This document shows positions 1-8,134 of a stretch of 64,000 nt of DNA, one piece after another (position 1 is the first letter of the stretch; the number at the start of each line of letters is the position of its first letter). A program made the position numbers and the translations under genes. The notes below the pieces were generated by a model that had not been told where the DNA came from, did no database searches, and saw only the letters and a list, made by a program, of their open reading frames with translations. This DNA is from Antarctobacter sediminis (GTDB lineage: Bacteria > Pseudomonadota > Alphaproteobacteria > Rhodobacterales > Rhodobacteraceae), in assembly GCF_019218285.1 (NCBI RefSeq), contig NZ_JAHUZG010000009.1:1-64000 (forward strand), written 5' to 3'.

Positions 1-754
1 ACGCGCGCATCAGGATGTCCCGGTGCAGCTCTGTCTTGCCGGGGCAATCGCCACCGATGGCATTCACGTGGACACCGGCCCCAACCATATTGTCGGTCAG
101 GATCGTCGCATATTGTTTGTCGGCGGTGCAGGTTGTGATGATCTGGGCCCCTTCAATCGCCTCTTGCCCCGAACGGCAGGGCACGACGGTCAACCCGCTG
201 TGTTTCAGGTTCGCCGCGCAGCGCGCGGTTGCGGCCGGGTCGATGTCATACAGCCGCACGGTGTCGATCCCGCAGATCGCCTTGAAGGCCAGACATTGAA
301 ATTCTGATTGCGCACCGTTGCCGATCATCGCCATGGTTCGCGCCTCCTTGGGCGCAAGATGCCGCGCGGCCATCGCGCTGGTTGCAGCGGTGCGCAGGGC
401 CGTCAGCAAGGTCATTTCGGACAACAGCTTGGGATACCCCGAGGCAACATCCGCCAAAAGGCCAAAGGCGGTCACCGTTTGCAGCCCCTCGGCCATGTTC
501 TTGGGATGACCGTTGACATATTTGAAGCCATAGGTCTCGCCGTCCGAAGTGGGCATCAACTCGATCACGCCGACATCGGAATGCGAAGCCATGCGCGGCG
601 TCTTGTCGAACAAGGGCCAGCGGCGAAAATCAGCCTCGATTTCCGAGGCGAGGTCGCTCAGCACCTTCTCGACGCCGATATGATGAACAAGCGCCATCAT
701 GTGTTCGACCGAGACGAAAGGAACATAGGCAAGTTTGGACGGGAGGGGGGACAT
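1..754 (-). CDS. ornithine cyclodeaminase (3' part beyond window)
   Basis: Reading the minus strand from the ATG at 754 gives about 251 uninterrupted residues that run off the window edge. The family is usually about 350 residues, so roughly 100 are missing. The protein opens MSPLPSKLAYVPFVSVEHMM and carries the ornithine cyclodeaminase / mu-crystallin core: TALRTAATSAMAARHLA, then the NAD-binding motif MIGNGAQSEFQ and NAIGGDCPGKTEL. The family converts ornithine to proline and ammonia, using NAD+ as catalytic cofactor. It begins 10 nt after the citrulline hydrolase-like gene, so the two form one transcript: citrulline to ornithine to proline. Identification is firm; substrate is inferred from the family and neighbour. 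Confidence 0.9.
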   Translation of the reverse strand, partial: MSPLPSKLAYVPFVSVEHMMALVHHIGVEKVLSDLASEIEADFRRWPLFDKTPRMASHSDVGVIELMPTSDGETYGFKYVNGHPKNMAEGLQTVTAFGLLADVASGYPKLLSEMTLLTALRTAATSAMAARHLAPKEARTMAMIGNGAQSEFQCLAFKAICGIDTVRLYDIDPAATARCAANLKHSGLTVVPCRSGQEAIEGAQIITTCTADKQYATILTDNMVGAGVHVNAIGGDCPGKTELHRDILMRA

Positions 755-764
755 GGGCACCTCT

Positions 765-1703
765 TCAGCAGGGTCGGGGCGTGCGGGCGCTGAGATGCAG
801 CCCGGCAAGCATGCAACGGACAGAGCCGCCCGCATGTTCGATGGTGGGAATTTCCAGTGGCAAAAGCCGCACATGGCGTTCCAGTGTCTTTCGTTGCTGC
901 GCATCCAATGAACGCAACGCGCGAGATGACAGGGCCAGAACAAAACCGTCGCGGCCCTGCAATTCGATCGCATTTCCGGCGAAATCGGAGATCTGTTCAT
1001 GGCTGAGCGCGATCATGTCGCGTTCGCCGCGGTACAGCCGTTCGGCCACCTCTTGGCGGCGGGCGGTGTCGGGGATGGACTCCAGCCCGACCATCGCGAA
1101 ATCGGTCCCGATGCACATCAGGACGTTGGTGTGATAGATCGGCTGCCCCCGCGCATCGACCGCGTCAAAGACCACCGGTTCATAGTTGAAATGGGTGCAA
1201 AAGCGTTCCAGCAGGATCTCGCTCGTCCGTTTCGACCGGGCGGCATAGGCGACGCGTTCAAGATGATCGATCACCATGGCCCCGGTGCCTTCGAGAAAAA
1301 GACCGTCCTGCTCCAGCCCCGAGTAATCGATGATGTCCTGCACGCGGTAGTCTTGTTTGAGCCTTTCCAGCACGTCCTGTCGGCGTTCCGCCCGGCGGTT
1401 GGGCGAATACATCGGATAGACGGCAACATGGCCGCCCGAATGCGTGGAAAACCAGTTGTTCGGAAATACCGAATCCGGGGTCTCGGTGCTTTCGTCCTCG
1501 AACAGGTGAACGCACACACCGGCGGCTCGCAGGGTCTCGGCCGCGCGCGTCACCTCGGCATGGGCGGTCCGCGCCACGAGCGACGCATCAGCCGCGGCCT
1601 CGGTCTGAAAATGGTTGTCGCGGGCGGTTTCCGCGTTCGGTGTGAAATGATGCGGGCGGATCATGACGACCGCGGCCGGAGCCTGAAGCGAGGATCGTGG
1701 CAT
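765..1703 (-). CDS. ctlX: citrulline hydrolase-like protein, amidinotransferase/arginine deiminase superfamily (CtlX type)
   Basis: About 312 residues. The N-terminus AAVVMIRPHHFTPNAETARDN, the block FPNNWFSTHSGGHVAVYPMY and the C-terminal SVRCMLAGLHL, with the likely nucleophilic Cys, match the CtlX branch of the guanidino-group-modifying superfamily, known as citrulline ureidases. The expected reaction is hydrolysis of citrulline to ornithine, CO2 and ammonia. The frame stays open upstream to a TTG at 1736, but the ATG at 1703 has an AGGAAA ribosome-binding site about ten bases ahead and begins at the conserved region, so I chose it. It is followed after 10 nt by ornithine cyclodeaminase and faces a divergent Lrp-type regulator, which fits regulation by an amino acid. 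Confidence 0.82.
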   Translation of the reverse strand: MPRSSLQAPAAVVMIRPHHFTPNAETARDNHFQTEAAADASLVARTAHAEVTRAAETLRAAGVCVHLFEDESTETPDSVFPNNWFSTHSGGHVAVYPMYSPNRRAERRQDVLERLKQDYRVQDIIDYSGLEQDGLFLEGTGAMVIDHLERVAYAARSKRTSEILLERFCTHFNYEPVVFDAVDARGQPIYHTNVLMCIGTDFAMVGLESIPDTARRQEVAERLYRGERDMIALSHEQISDFAGNAIELQGRDGFVLALSSRALRSLDAQQRKTLERHVRLLPLEIPTIEHAGGSVRCMLAGLHLSARTPRPC

Positions 1704-1780
1704 GGGCTGGGCTTTCCTGAACGAAACGACAGGCAAAACTTACCGGCCCGTGTTGACGGATTGCAGAGCCATGCTGAAAG

Positions 1781-1805
1781 ATATGCTCAGAAGTTTTGCG
1801 CATAT
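1781..1805. promoter_or_regulatory. inverted repeat in the ctlX/lrp divergent promoter region
   Basis: ATATGC at 1781-1786 and GCATAT at 1800-1805 are inverted repeats 13 bases apart, 26 bases before the Lrp-type gene and between two divergent starts. Lrp-family proteins often bind such sites and regulate their own gene and a neighbour. The binding role is an inference. Confidence 0.3.
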
Positions 1806-1830
1806 TGCTCAACCCCACTGTGAGATTTGC

Positions 1831-2256
1831 ATGCACATCTATGATGGCCTCGACCGCAAACTGATTGCCATCCTCCGCGAGGATGGGCGCGCCCCGGTGT
1901 CCAAATTGGCCAGTCTGTTGGGGGTGTCGCGGGGCACGGTCCAGACCCGGCTGGACCGGCTACTGGACAGCGGCGCGGTGCTGGGTTTCACCATTCGGGC
2001 GCGCGAAGACAGCGGGCCGCAAAGCGTGCGGGCCATCATGATGATCGAGGTTTCGGGCCAGTCGACGACTCAGGTGATCCGCAGCCTGCGCGGCATTCCG
2101 GCGCTGGTCCAACTGCATTCGACGAATGGCAATTGGGACCTTGTCGCGCAACTCAGCGCCGAAAGCCTCGCCGATTTCGACCGCGTTCTGCGCGAAGTGC
2201 GCGGAATTCCCGGCATCACCAACAGCGAAACCTCGATCCTGCTCAGCTCGGTCTGA
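1831..2256 (+). CDS. Lrp/AsnC family transcriptional regulator
   Basis: 141 residues from the ATG at 1831, the usual size for a compact Lrp/AsnC protein. The N-terminal winged helix-turn-helix reads DGLDRKLIAILREDGRAPVSKLASLLGVSRGTVQTRLDRLLDSGAV. The rest is a RAM (ligand-binding, oligomerising) domain with the typical VQLHSTNGNWDLVAQLSAESL. The frame stays open upstream to 1702, but that part is not Lrp-like and covers the divergent promoter, so the inner ATG is preferred. It probably senses an amino acid (citrulline, ornithine, arginine or proline) and controls the adjacent ctlX-ornithine cyclodeaminase operon and itself. The target is inferred from position only. Confidence 0.88.
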   Translation: MHIYDGLDRKLIAILREDGRAPVSKLASLLGVSRGTVQTRLDRLLDSGAVLGFTIRAREDSGPQSVRAIMMIEVSGQSTTQVIRSLRGIPALVQLHSTNGNWDLVAQLSAESLADFDRVLREVRGIPGITNSETSILLSSV

Positions 2257-2342
2257 CTGGGGCGCAGGACCTGGACGCCCGCATCGGCATGCGCACAACC
2301 TCCCCTATAAAGGAATCGTTGACAGTGGGCTGGAAGAGAATT

Positions 2343-2358
2343 AAACAAACGCTTGTTT
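2343..2358. promoter_or_regulatory. candidate TetR operator, imperfect palindrome
   Basis: AAACAAACGCTTGTTT matches its own reverse complement at 14 of 16 positions. It lies 15 bases before the TetR start codon, where an autorepressor would block transcription, and resembles the AT-flanked ACG/CGT palindromes bound by many TetR proteins. Confidence 0.6.
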
Positions 2359-2373
2359 GGCTAAGAGGCGATC

Positions 2374-2964
2374 ATGAAACCCGAAACGCGTTCGAACAAT
2401 CGGCTGGATATTCTTCTGGACAGCGCGGCCGAGCTATTTTCGACGCGCGGCTATCAGGCGACCACCATGCGCGACATCGCCAAGGCCTGCGGGATGCTGC
2501 CCGGGTCGATCTATTACCACTACGCCAACAAGGAGGCGCTTCTGGTCGCGGTCTACGATGAAGGCGTCAAACGTCTGACCGACCGCGTGACCGAAGCCCA
2601 GAACGCGACGGACGACCCCTGGACCCGTCTGGAAAAGACGTTGGCCACCCATATCGAGATGATCATCGAACCAACCGCCTATGCCAGCGTGATCATCCGC
2701 ATCCTGCCCGGCACCGTCCCCTCGGCCGAGCAGGACCTGATCGACCTGCGGAACCGCTACGAAACCGTTCTGCGCGACCTGGTAGAGGCTTTGCCGCTGC
2801 CTGTTGACGTCGATCGCCGCCTGTTGCGGCTGTTCCTGATCGGCGCGGTCAACCACGTGCCGCTTTGGCACAAGCCCGGCGGGTCCACCCCTGCGGACAT
2901 CGCCCGCGAGCTGGTGCGCTTTGCAAGATGCCCGGCTCTCATCCAGTCAAAAGGATCTGAATAA
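2374..2964 (+). CDS. TetR/AcrR family transcriptional regulator
   Basis: 196 residues. The N-terminal TetR helix-turn-helix is clear (LDSAAELFSTRGYQATTMRDIA, then GSIYYHYANKEALLVAVY), followed by a variable helical ligand-binding domain. The start has a GAGG-type ribosome-binding site and the palindrome at 2343-2358 just upstream. The stop TAA overlaps the ATG of the B12-binding subunit by one base (TAATG), so the regulator is the first gene of the catabolic operon and is translationally coupled to it. The most economical reading is an autorepressor released by an acyl-CoA or free acid of this pathway. The ligand cannot be read from the sequence. Confidence 0.9.
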   Translation: MKPETRSNNRLDILLDSAAELFSTRGYQATTMRDIAKACGMLPGSIYYHYANKEALLVAVYDEGVKRLTDRVTEAQNATDDPWTRLEKTLATHIEMIIEPTAYASVIIRILPGTVPSAEQDLIDLRNRYETVLRDLVEALPLPVDVDRRLLRLFLIGAVNHVPLWHKPGGSTPADIARELVRFARCPALIQSKGSE

Positions 2965-3389
2965 TGGGATACCCGGAACGAGTTCTGGTCACGAAGATCG
3001 GATTTGACGGTCATGACCGCGGCAGCCGTGTGGTTGCAGCCTATCTGCGCGATGCCGGGATGGAGGTGATCTATACCCCGCCATGGCAGGAAATCGCAGC
3101 CGTGGTGAAGCTGGCCATGCAAGAGGACGTGGATGTGGTGGGCGTCAGCTCTCTGGCGACCGATCACCTGATCCTGCCCGACCTGATGGAGGCGCTGCGA
3201 GCCTCCGGTCTGGGCCATGTGCGCGTCATCGTGGGTGGCATCATTCCGCAAAACGAACAACCCGACCTGATCGCGGCGGGCGTCAGCGCGATCTTCAACC
3301 CCGGCGCGACCAGTCAGGAAATCGTCGACACCGTGCGCGGACTGGCCGCCGAGGCCCGCACCGCCCGCGAAGAAGCGGAGATGGCATGA
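2964..3389 (+). CDS. B12-binding small subunit of an acyl-CoA mutase
   Basis: 141 residues forming a single cobalamin-binding Rossmann-like domain. The base-off/His-on signature is intact: K11, D15, H17 and G20 in [10 protein letters not shown], with H17 the lower axial cobalt ligand; then [10 protein letters not shown] and VIVGGIIPQ, which line the nucleotide tail in the family. As in isobutyryl-CoA and 2-hydroxyisobutyryl-CoA mutases, this domain is a separate protein rather than fused to the barrel subunit. Its stop overlaps the start of the large subunit (ATGATGA at 3386-3392), as expected for subunits made in equal amounts. Confidence 0.92.
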   Translation: MGYPERVLVTKIGFDGHDRGSRVVAAYLRDAGMEVIYTPPWQEIAAVVKLAMQEDVDVVGVSSLATDHLILPDLMEALRASGLGHVRVIVGGIIPQNEQPDLIAAGVSAIFNPGATSQEIVDTVRGLAAEARTAREEAEMA

Positions 3390-5047
3390 TGACCACCGAT
3401 CCCAAGCTGAAGACCGCGTTCGACAATTGGTCTGAACGGTATGACCGCGAGATCGGGCAGGACCGGACCGTGGTGAACCGGTCTGGCATCGAGGTTCAGC
3501 CGCTTTACACGCCGCTGGACTGGTCCGAAGACCGCTATCAGGCGGATTTGGGCATGCCCGGCGAGGCCCCCTATACGCGCGGCATCTACAACACGATGCA
3601 CCGGGGCCGGACATGGACCCAGCGCCAGCTGATCGGGCTGGGCACGCCGCAGGATTACAATGCGCGGGTACAGATGCTTCTTCAGCAGGGGGCTTCGGCC
3701 ATCAGCCTGCTGCCCTGCAACTCGGGGTTTCGCGGCATCGACTGCGATGAAAGCCCGGTGCCGCTGTTGGGCACCTGCGGCACGGTCATCAACACGGTCG
3801 ATCACATGGAAGCCGCGCTGGACGGCGTGCCGATTGACCGGATCTCGACCGCGATGAACGATCCCACACCCTTCACGCTGTTCGCCTTTCTCTTGGGCGT
3901 GGCACAGCGGCGCGGCATCCCCTTTGACAAGATCACCGGCACGGCGAACCAGTCCGACTATATCTCGCACTACGTTGCCAATCACATGTTCTATCGCCTC
4001 AGCCAGCCGGGCGCGCGGCGGATGTTCGTGGATCACGTCAAGTTCTGCCGCGAGAACGTGCCCAACTGGAACCCCGTATCGGTGGTGGGCCAGCATATGC
4101 AGCAGGCGGGCGCGACCCCGGCCGAAACCATGGGGCTGACCCTGTCGACGGCGATCCAATACGCCGAGGATTGCATCAACGCGGGCATGGACCCCGACAA
4201 TATCCTGCCCCGCTTTACCTATTTCTTCGACATCTCGATCAGCGTCTTTGAAGAGGTGGCCAAGTTCCGCGCCGGGCGGCGCATCTGGGCGCGGATCACA
4301 CGCGACCGTTTCGGAGCCAAGGATCCCCGGTCGTGGCGGTTCAAGTTCCACGGCCAGACCTCTGGCGTCGACCTGACCCAACAGCAACCGCTCAACAATA
4401 TTGCGCGGGTGACGGCTCAGGCCATCGCCGGGATCTTTGGCGGGTTGCAGTCGATGCACACCGACGGTTTCGACGAGGCGCTGGCCTGCCCGACCGAAGA
4501 CTCCGCCCGGATCGCCGTCGCCACGCAGAACATCCTGCGCGAAGAGGCACATCTGTGTGACGTCATCGACCCGCTGGGGGGTTCGTACTATGTCGAGGCG
4601 CTGACCAACCAGATGGAGGAAAAGATCCTCGAGGTCATGGACGTGATCGAACAGGCAGGCGGCATGTACAAGGCCGTCGATGCCGGCATCGTCCAGCGCA
4701 TGATCGGAAAATCCGCCTTTGAATATCAGAACCGCATCGAAACGGGGGGCGAAAAGGTCGTCGGCGTGAACTGCTATCAGGCCGACACGGAACAGCAAGA
4801 GGTCGACACCTACCGCCCAAACCGCGCCGCGATGGAGGCGCAGGTGGCCCAGTTCCGCGCCTTCAAGGCAGGTCGCGATCAGGACGTTGTGCGCAAGGCG
4901 CTGGAGGATCTGGCCCGCGCGGCAACCGGCACCGAAAATGCCTATCAAAAGGTGGTCGACGCGGCGCTGGTCGGTGTCACCCATGGCGAAATCATCGCCT
5001 GCCTGCGACGCGAGCTTGGCTTTGGCCATCCGCAGATGGTGGCCTGA
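3386..5047 (+). CDS. divergent coenzyme B12-dependent acyl-CoA mutase, large (barrel) subunit; substrate unknown
   Basis: 553 residues (the second ATG at 3389 is equally possible). The methylmalonyl-CoA mutase fold is recognisable: [19 protein letters not shown] at about 63-81, the histidine that matches catalytic His244 (H237 in GQHMQQAGA), [37 protein letters not shown] and [13 protein letters not shown]. Key specificity residues differ. Tyr89 of methylmalonyl-CoA mutase (RQYAG) is Leu82 here (RQLIG). The carboxylate-binding Arg207 falls on Ala198/Asn199. Tyr243 is Gln236. The FDL...GYDSD stretch is [16 protein letters not shown] therefore do not call it methylmalonyl-CoA mutase. It should rearrange the skeleton of some other branched or substituted acyl-CoA, in the style of isobutyryl-, 2-hydroxyisobutyryl- or pivalyl-CoA mutases. 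Confidence 0.85.
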   Translation: MMTTDPKLKTAFDNWSERYDREIGQDRTVVNRSGIEVQPLYTPLDWSEDRYQADLGMPGEAPYTRGIYNTMHRGRTWTQRQLIGLGTPQDYNARVQMLLQQGASAISLLPCNSGFRGIDCDESPVPLLGTCGTVINTVDHMEAALDGVPIDRISTAMNDPTPFTLFAFLLGVAQRRGIPFDKITGTANQSDYISHYVANHMFYRLSQPGARRMFVDHVKFCRENVPNWNPVSVVGQHMQQAGATPAETMGLTLSTAIQYAEDCINAGMDPDNILPRFTYFFDISISVFEEVAKFRAGRRIWARITRDRFGAKDPRSWRFKFHGQTSGVDLTQQQPLNNIARVTAQAIAGIFGGLQSMHTDGFDEALACPTEDSARIAVATQNILREEAHLCDVIDPLGGSYYVEALTNQMEEKILEVMDVIEQAGGMYKAVDAGIVQRMIGKSAFEYQNRIETGGEKVVGVNCYQADTEQQEVDTYRPNRAAMEAQVAQFRAFKAGRDQDVVRKALEDLARAATGTENAYQKVVDAALVGVTHGEIIACLRRELGFGHPQMVA

Positions 5048-5983
5048 ATGTCCATGGCAGAGACATCGCGCATCGAACGATTGGCGCAAAAGGTCCGGCA
5101 AGGTGACCCCATGGCGCTTGGCCGCGCGCTGACCATCGCCGAAAACGGCGGGGAAGAGGGCAAGGCGCTGTTGCGCCTGCTGGAGGCCGATACCGGCAAG
5201 GCCCGGATCATCGGCTTTACCGGCCCGCCGGGCGCGGGAAAGTCCACACTTGTCGACGCGCTGATCCGCGAATGGCGCAAGACAGGTCAGCCGGTGGCGG
5301 TGCTGGCCATCGACCCGGTCAGCCCGGTCTCGGGCGGGGCGGTTCTGGGCGACCGCACGCGCATGGGTGCGCACAGTCTGGATGACGGTGTTTTCATCCG
5401 CTCGGTTTCGGCGCGCGGGCATCTGGGCGGACTGTGCCTTGCGGCGCATGACATGGCCGACGTGATAGATGCCGCGGGCTGGCCCTTGATCCTGATCGAA
5501 ACCGTCGGCGCGGGCCAGTCGGAAACCGAAATCACGCAGGTCGCGGACCAGAGCGTTGTCATTTCGGCCCCGGGTCTGGGCGACGAATTGCAGGCCATCA
5601 AGGCCGGCATCCTCGAAATCGCCGACGTGCTGGTCGTCAACAAGGCCGACCGCCCGGAGGCCGAACAGACTGCCAAGCACCTCGAAGCGATGCTGGCGCT
5701 GCGGGCCAGCGACCGGCAGGACATTCCGGTGCTGCGCGTGGCGGCCTCGACCGGCGCAGGCGTGGATGACCTGCGGGCCGTTCTGGACAGCCGCGTAACC
5801 CAAGCCCGCGCCGACCGCCGGGCCAAGCGCAACTCGCGCAGGCTGGCGCTGGCCGCGCTGGAACTGGCCAGCCGTATTTCAGCCGGGATTCCCGAAGACG
5901 GGCTGGCCGAACTGGATCAAACCGATATCGAACGGGTGCTGCGGCAATCGCTGGCCACCCTGACGGCAGAAACGGAGACCTGA
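5048..5983 (+). CDS. meaB: MeaB/ArgK-type G-protein chaperone for the B12 mutase
   Basis: 311 residues. It begins directly after the mutase stop. The G3E-type GTPase features are present: P-loop GFTGPPGAGKST, AIDPVSPVSGGAVLGDR with the switch region, LILIETVGAGQSETE and the NKAD guanine-specificity motif. MeaB proteins gate loading of adenosylcobalamin into their partner mutase and help eject damaged cofactor. Placement next to the two mutase subunits makes it the dedicated partner of this divergent enzyme. No adenosyltransferase lies nearby, so the cofactor must come from the general cellular supply. Confidence 0.92.
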   Translation: MSMAETSRIERLAQKVRQGDPMALGRALTIAENGGEEGKALLRLLEADTGKARIIGFTGPPGAGKSTLVDALIREWRKTGQPVAVLAIDPVSPVSGGAVLGDRTRMGAHSLDDGVFIRSVSARGHLGGLCLAAHDMADVIDAAGWPLILIETVGAGQSETEITQVADQSVVISAPGLGDELQAIKAGILEIADVLVVNKADRPEAEQTAKHLEAMLALRASDRQDIPVLRVAASTGAGVDDLRAVLDSRVTQARADRRAKRNSRRLALAALELASRISAGIPEDGLAELDQTDIERVLRQSLATLTAETET

Positions 5984-5984
5984 C

Positions 5985-7145
5985 ATGCCTCTCGACACCT
6001 CTTGGATGACCGATGAGCACCTGATGTTCAGCGAGACCATCCGCCGTTTCTTTGCCGATGAGATCCTGCCCAACGAACCCCGCTGGGAACAGGCAGGACA
6101 AGTGGAACCGTCCCTGTGGACCCGCGCCGGCGCGATGGGCCTGCTGGGCGGCGGCATCCCCGCCGAATATGGCGGTCTGGACGCCGAAAGCGCCAACAGC
6201 AGCGGCATCGACGCGCTGATCTGCATGGAACAGGGCCGGGTGAACGCGCTTGGCTGGGGTTTTATCGTTCAGAGCATCGTCAAGAACTACGTGGTGATGC
6301 ACGGCACCCCCGAGCAAAAGGCCAAATGGTTGCCAATGCTGGCCACGGGCGAGGCGATCCCCTCGATCGTGATGAGCGAACCGGGCGCAGGGTCCGACCT
6401 GAAAGGCATTCGCACACGTGCGGTGCGGGACGGCAACGACCTTGTGCTGGACGGGTCCAAGATCTTTATCAGCAACGGGCAGACCTCGAATTTCATGCTG
6501 GTGGTGGCCCGGACCGGCGACACCGGCTCTGCCCGCGACATCTCGTTGGTGGCGGTCGAGCCGGAACAGATCGGCGCGGTGGTGCGCGGCGCGAACCTCG
6601 ACAAGATCGGGATGAAGGCGCAGGACACCTCGGAACTGCGATTTGACGCGGTGCGGGTGCCTGCGGCCAACATCCTTGGCGGGGTCGAAGGCCGGGGCTT
6701 TTCGCAGTTGATGCAGGAACTGCCCTGGGAACGTCTGTTGATTGCCTATTGGTCGCTGGGTGCCATCGAAGGCGCGCTGGACCTGACCCGAACCTATGTT
6801 GCCGAGCGTCAGGCCTTTGGCAAACGCATCATGGATTTCCAGAACACGCGCTTTGCCCTGGCCCGCTGCAAGGTCAAGCTGGAGGTCACCCGCGCCTTTG
6901 TCGACAAATGCATGGCCCAGTACCTCGCAGGCGACCTGGATGCCGCAACGGCCTCGATCGCCAAGCTATGGGCGACCGAGGCACAGGGAGAGGTCATCGA
7001 CACCTGCCTGCAACTGCATGGCGGATATGGCTATATGACCGAATATCCGATCAGCCAGTTCTACACCAACGCCCGGGTCCAGCGGATCTATGGCGGCACA
7101 TCCGAAATCATGCTGGAGCTGATTTCACGATCACTGGATCAGTGA
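5985..7145 (+). CDS. acyl-CoA dehydrogenase
   Basis: 386 residues, the standard flavoprotein length. The FAD/substrate motif SEPGAGSDLKGIRTRA and the C-terminal RIYGGTSEIMLELISRSL are clear. The usual base in the C-terminal YEGT motif is replaced (YGGT), while a Glu is present in ELPWERLLIAY (E249). That is the position used by isovaleryl-CoA and long-chain acyl-CoA dehydrogenases, so the enzyme should be active with the base on helix G and may prefer branched or bulky substrates. It probably oxidises the product of the B12 mutase (or its input) to the 2,3-enoyl-CoA. It starts 2 nt after meaB. Confidence 0.9.
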   Translation: MPLDTSWMTDEHLMFSETIRRFFADEILPNEPRWEQAGQVEPSLWTRAGAMGLLGGGIPAEYGGLDAESANSSGIDALICMEQGRVNALGWGFIVQSIVKNYVVMHGTPEQKAKWLPMLATGEAIPSIVMSEPGAGSDLKGIRTRAVRDGNDLVLDGSKIFISNGQTSNFMLVVARTGDTGSARDISLVAVEPEQIGAVVRGANLDKIGMKAQDTSELRFDAVRVPAANILGGVEGRGFSQLMQELPWERLLIAYWSLGAIEGALDLTRTYVAERQAFGKRIMDFQNTRFALARCKVKLEVTRAFVDKCMAQYLAGDLDAATASIAKLWATEAQGEVIDTCLQLHGGYGYMTEYPISQFYTNARVQRIYGGTSEIMLELISRSLDQ

Positions 7146-7261
7146 CAGGACACGCGCCGCCGGCATGGGAGGTGCCGGGCGGGGGGGTGTCCAAAAATTT
7201 TTGCCCACAGATTCCTTTATAATAGAGGCTTCTCAGGGATAAAGCAGAGAAGGGGAGGGGA
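7146..7261 (+). promoter_or_regulatory. gap before livH with a consensus -10 hexamer
   Basis: This 116-base gap is the largest inside the mutase island up to 12605. It holds a perfect TATAAT at 7218-7223, but no good -35 at 16-18 bases upstream (7195-7200 reads AAATTT), and a strong AGGGGAGGGG ribosome-binding site for livH. A second, internal promoter for the transporter genes is possible but not proven. Confidence 0.35.
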
Positions 7262-8131
7262 ATGCTTTCACTGCAGGACTACACGACCTTGTTCGTGACC
7301 GGCGCCAGCCAGGGCTGCGCCTATGGCCTGATCGCACTGGGTTTCGTGCTGATCTACAAGGCCACCGAGGTGGTCAACTTTGCACATGGCGAATTCATGA
7401 TGCTGGGCGCCTTTGCGGCCATCACCTTGACCAGCCTGTTCGGCTTCTGGCCCGGCTTGATCTGCGCGGTGCTTGCGGTGGGAACCGTGGGCTATCTGCT
7501 GGACGCGGTGGTCATGCGCCGGATCATCGGGCAAAGCCAGACCAGCGTCTTTATCCTGACGGTCGCCTTCGGCTTTATCTTTCGGTCCATCGCCGGGATG
7601 ATCTGGGGCTGGGACCTGCTGTCGCTGAGTACGCCCTTCTCGGGCAGCTTTGACATGGGATCAGTGTCAATCCGCAGCGACAGGATCGCGATCATCGTCC
7701 TGACCGTGGTCATGTGCGCCGGGCTGTTCTTTTTCTTTGCCCGCTCACGTCTGGGCGTTGCCATGCAGGCCGCCAGCCAGAACCAGTTGGCCGCCTACTA
7801 CATGGGCATCCCTGTCAAACGTCTGGTTTCGATCGTCTGGGCCATCGGCGCGATGATCGCGGCGCTGGCGGGCGTCTTCAATGCCCCGCTGACGCAGGTC
7901 GACACGCAGATCGGCGCGCTGGGGCTCAAGGCGCTGGCCGGGTCGGTGATCGGCGGTTTTGGGTCGATCCCCGGGGCCTTGCTGGGCTGCCTGCTGATCG
8001 GCGTGGCCGAACCCTTTGCCGACTACTTCCTGCCCGCGATCAAGGGCGTCTCTGCCTACATCCTGATGCTTGTGGTCCTCTTCATCAAACCCGAGGGCCT
8101 GATCGTCCAGACCTTCCAGAAAAAGGTGTGA
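7262..8131 (+). CDS. livH: branched-chain-type ABC transporter permease (LivH family)
   Basis: 289 residues, almost wholly hydrophobic, with the LivH hallmark YGLIALGFVLIYKATEVVNFAHGEFMMLGAF near the N-terminus and the conserved ALGLKALAGSVIGGFGSIPGALLGCL in the second half. It forms a channel with LivM in the inner membrane. In this operon it is enclosed by acyl-CoA enzymes, so the cargo is more probably the carboxylic acid degraded by the pathway than leucine or isoleucine. Liv-family systems are known to carry aromatic and aliphatic acids as well as amino acids. Confidence 0.92.
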   Translation: MLSLQDYTTLFVTGASQGCAYGLIALGFVLIYKATEVVNFAHGEFMMLGAFAAITLTSLFGFWPGLICAVLAVGTVGYLLDAVVMRRIIGQSQTSVFILTVAFGFIFRSIAGMIWGWDLLSLSTPFSGSFDMGSVSIRSDRIAIIVLTVVMCAGLFFFFARSRLGVAMQAASQNQLAAYYMGIPVKRLVSIVWAIGAMIAALAGVFNAPLTQVDTQIGALGLKALAGSVIGGFGSIPGALLGCLLIGVAEPFADYFLPAIKGVSAYILMLVVLFIKPEGLIVQTFQKKV

Positions 8132-8134
8132 GCC

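Noticed and set aside
2257-2373. Cobalamin riboswitch ahead of the B12 mutase operon
   Set aside because: The gap is only 117 bases and shows no B12-box-like conserved elements; a TetR operator explains control better.
3386-5047. Plain methylmalonyl-CoA mutase
   Set aside because: Tyr89 and Arg207 equivalents are missing, so the carboxylated substrate should not bind normally.
3314-5803. Long open frame of 829 codons on the minus strand opposite the mutase and meaB
   Set aside because: His/Arg/Gly-rich shadow of GC-rich coding DNA; the plus-strand genes carry clear motifs and overlapping start-stop signals.
7218-7223. Definite promoter at the perfect TATAAT before livH
   Set aside because: No matching -35 at proper spacing, so it is listed only as a possible internal promoter.
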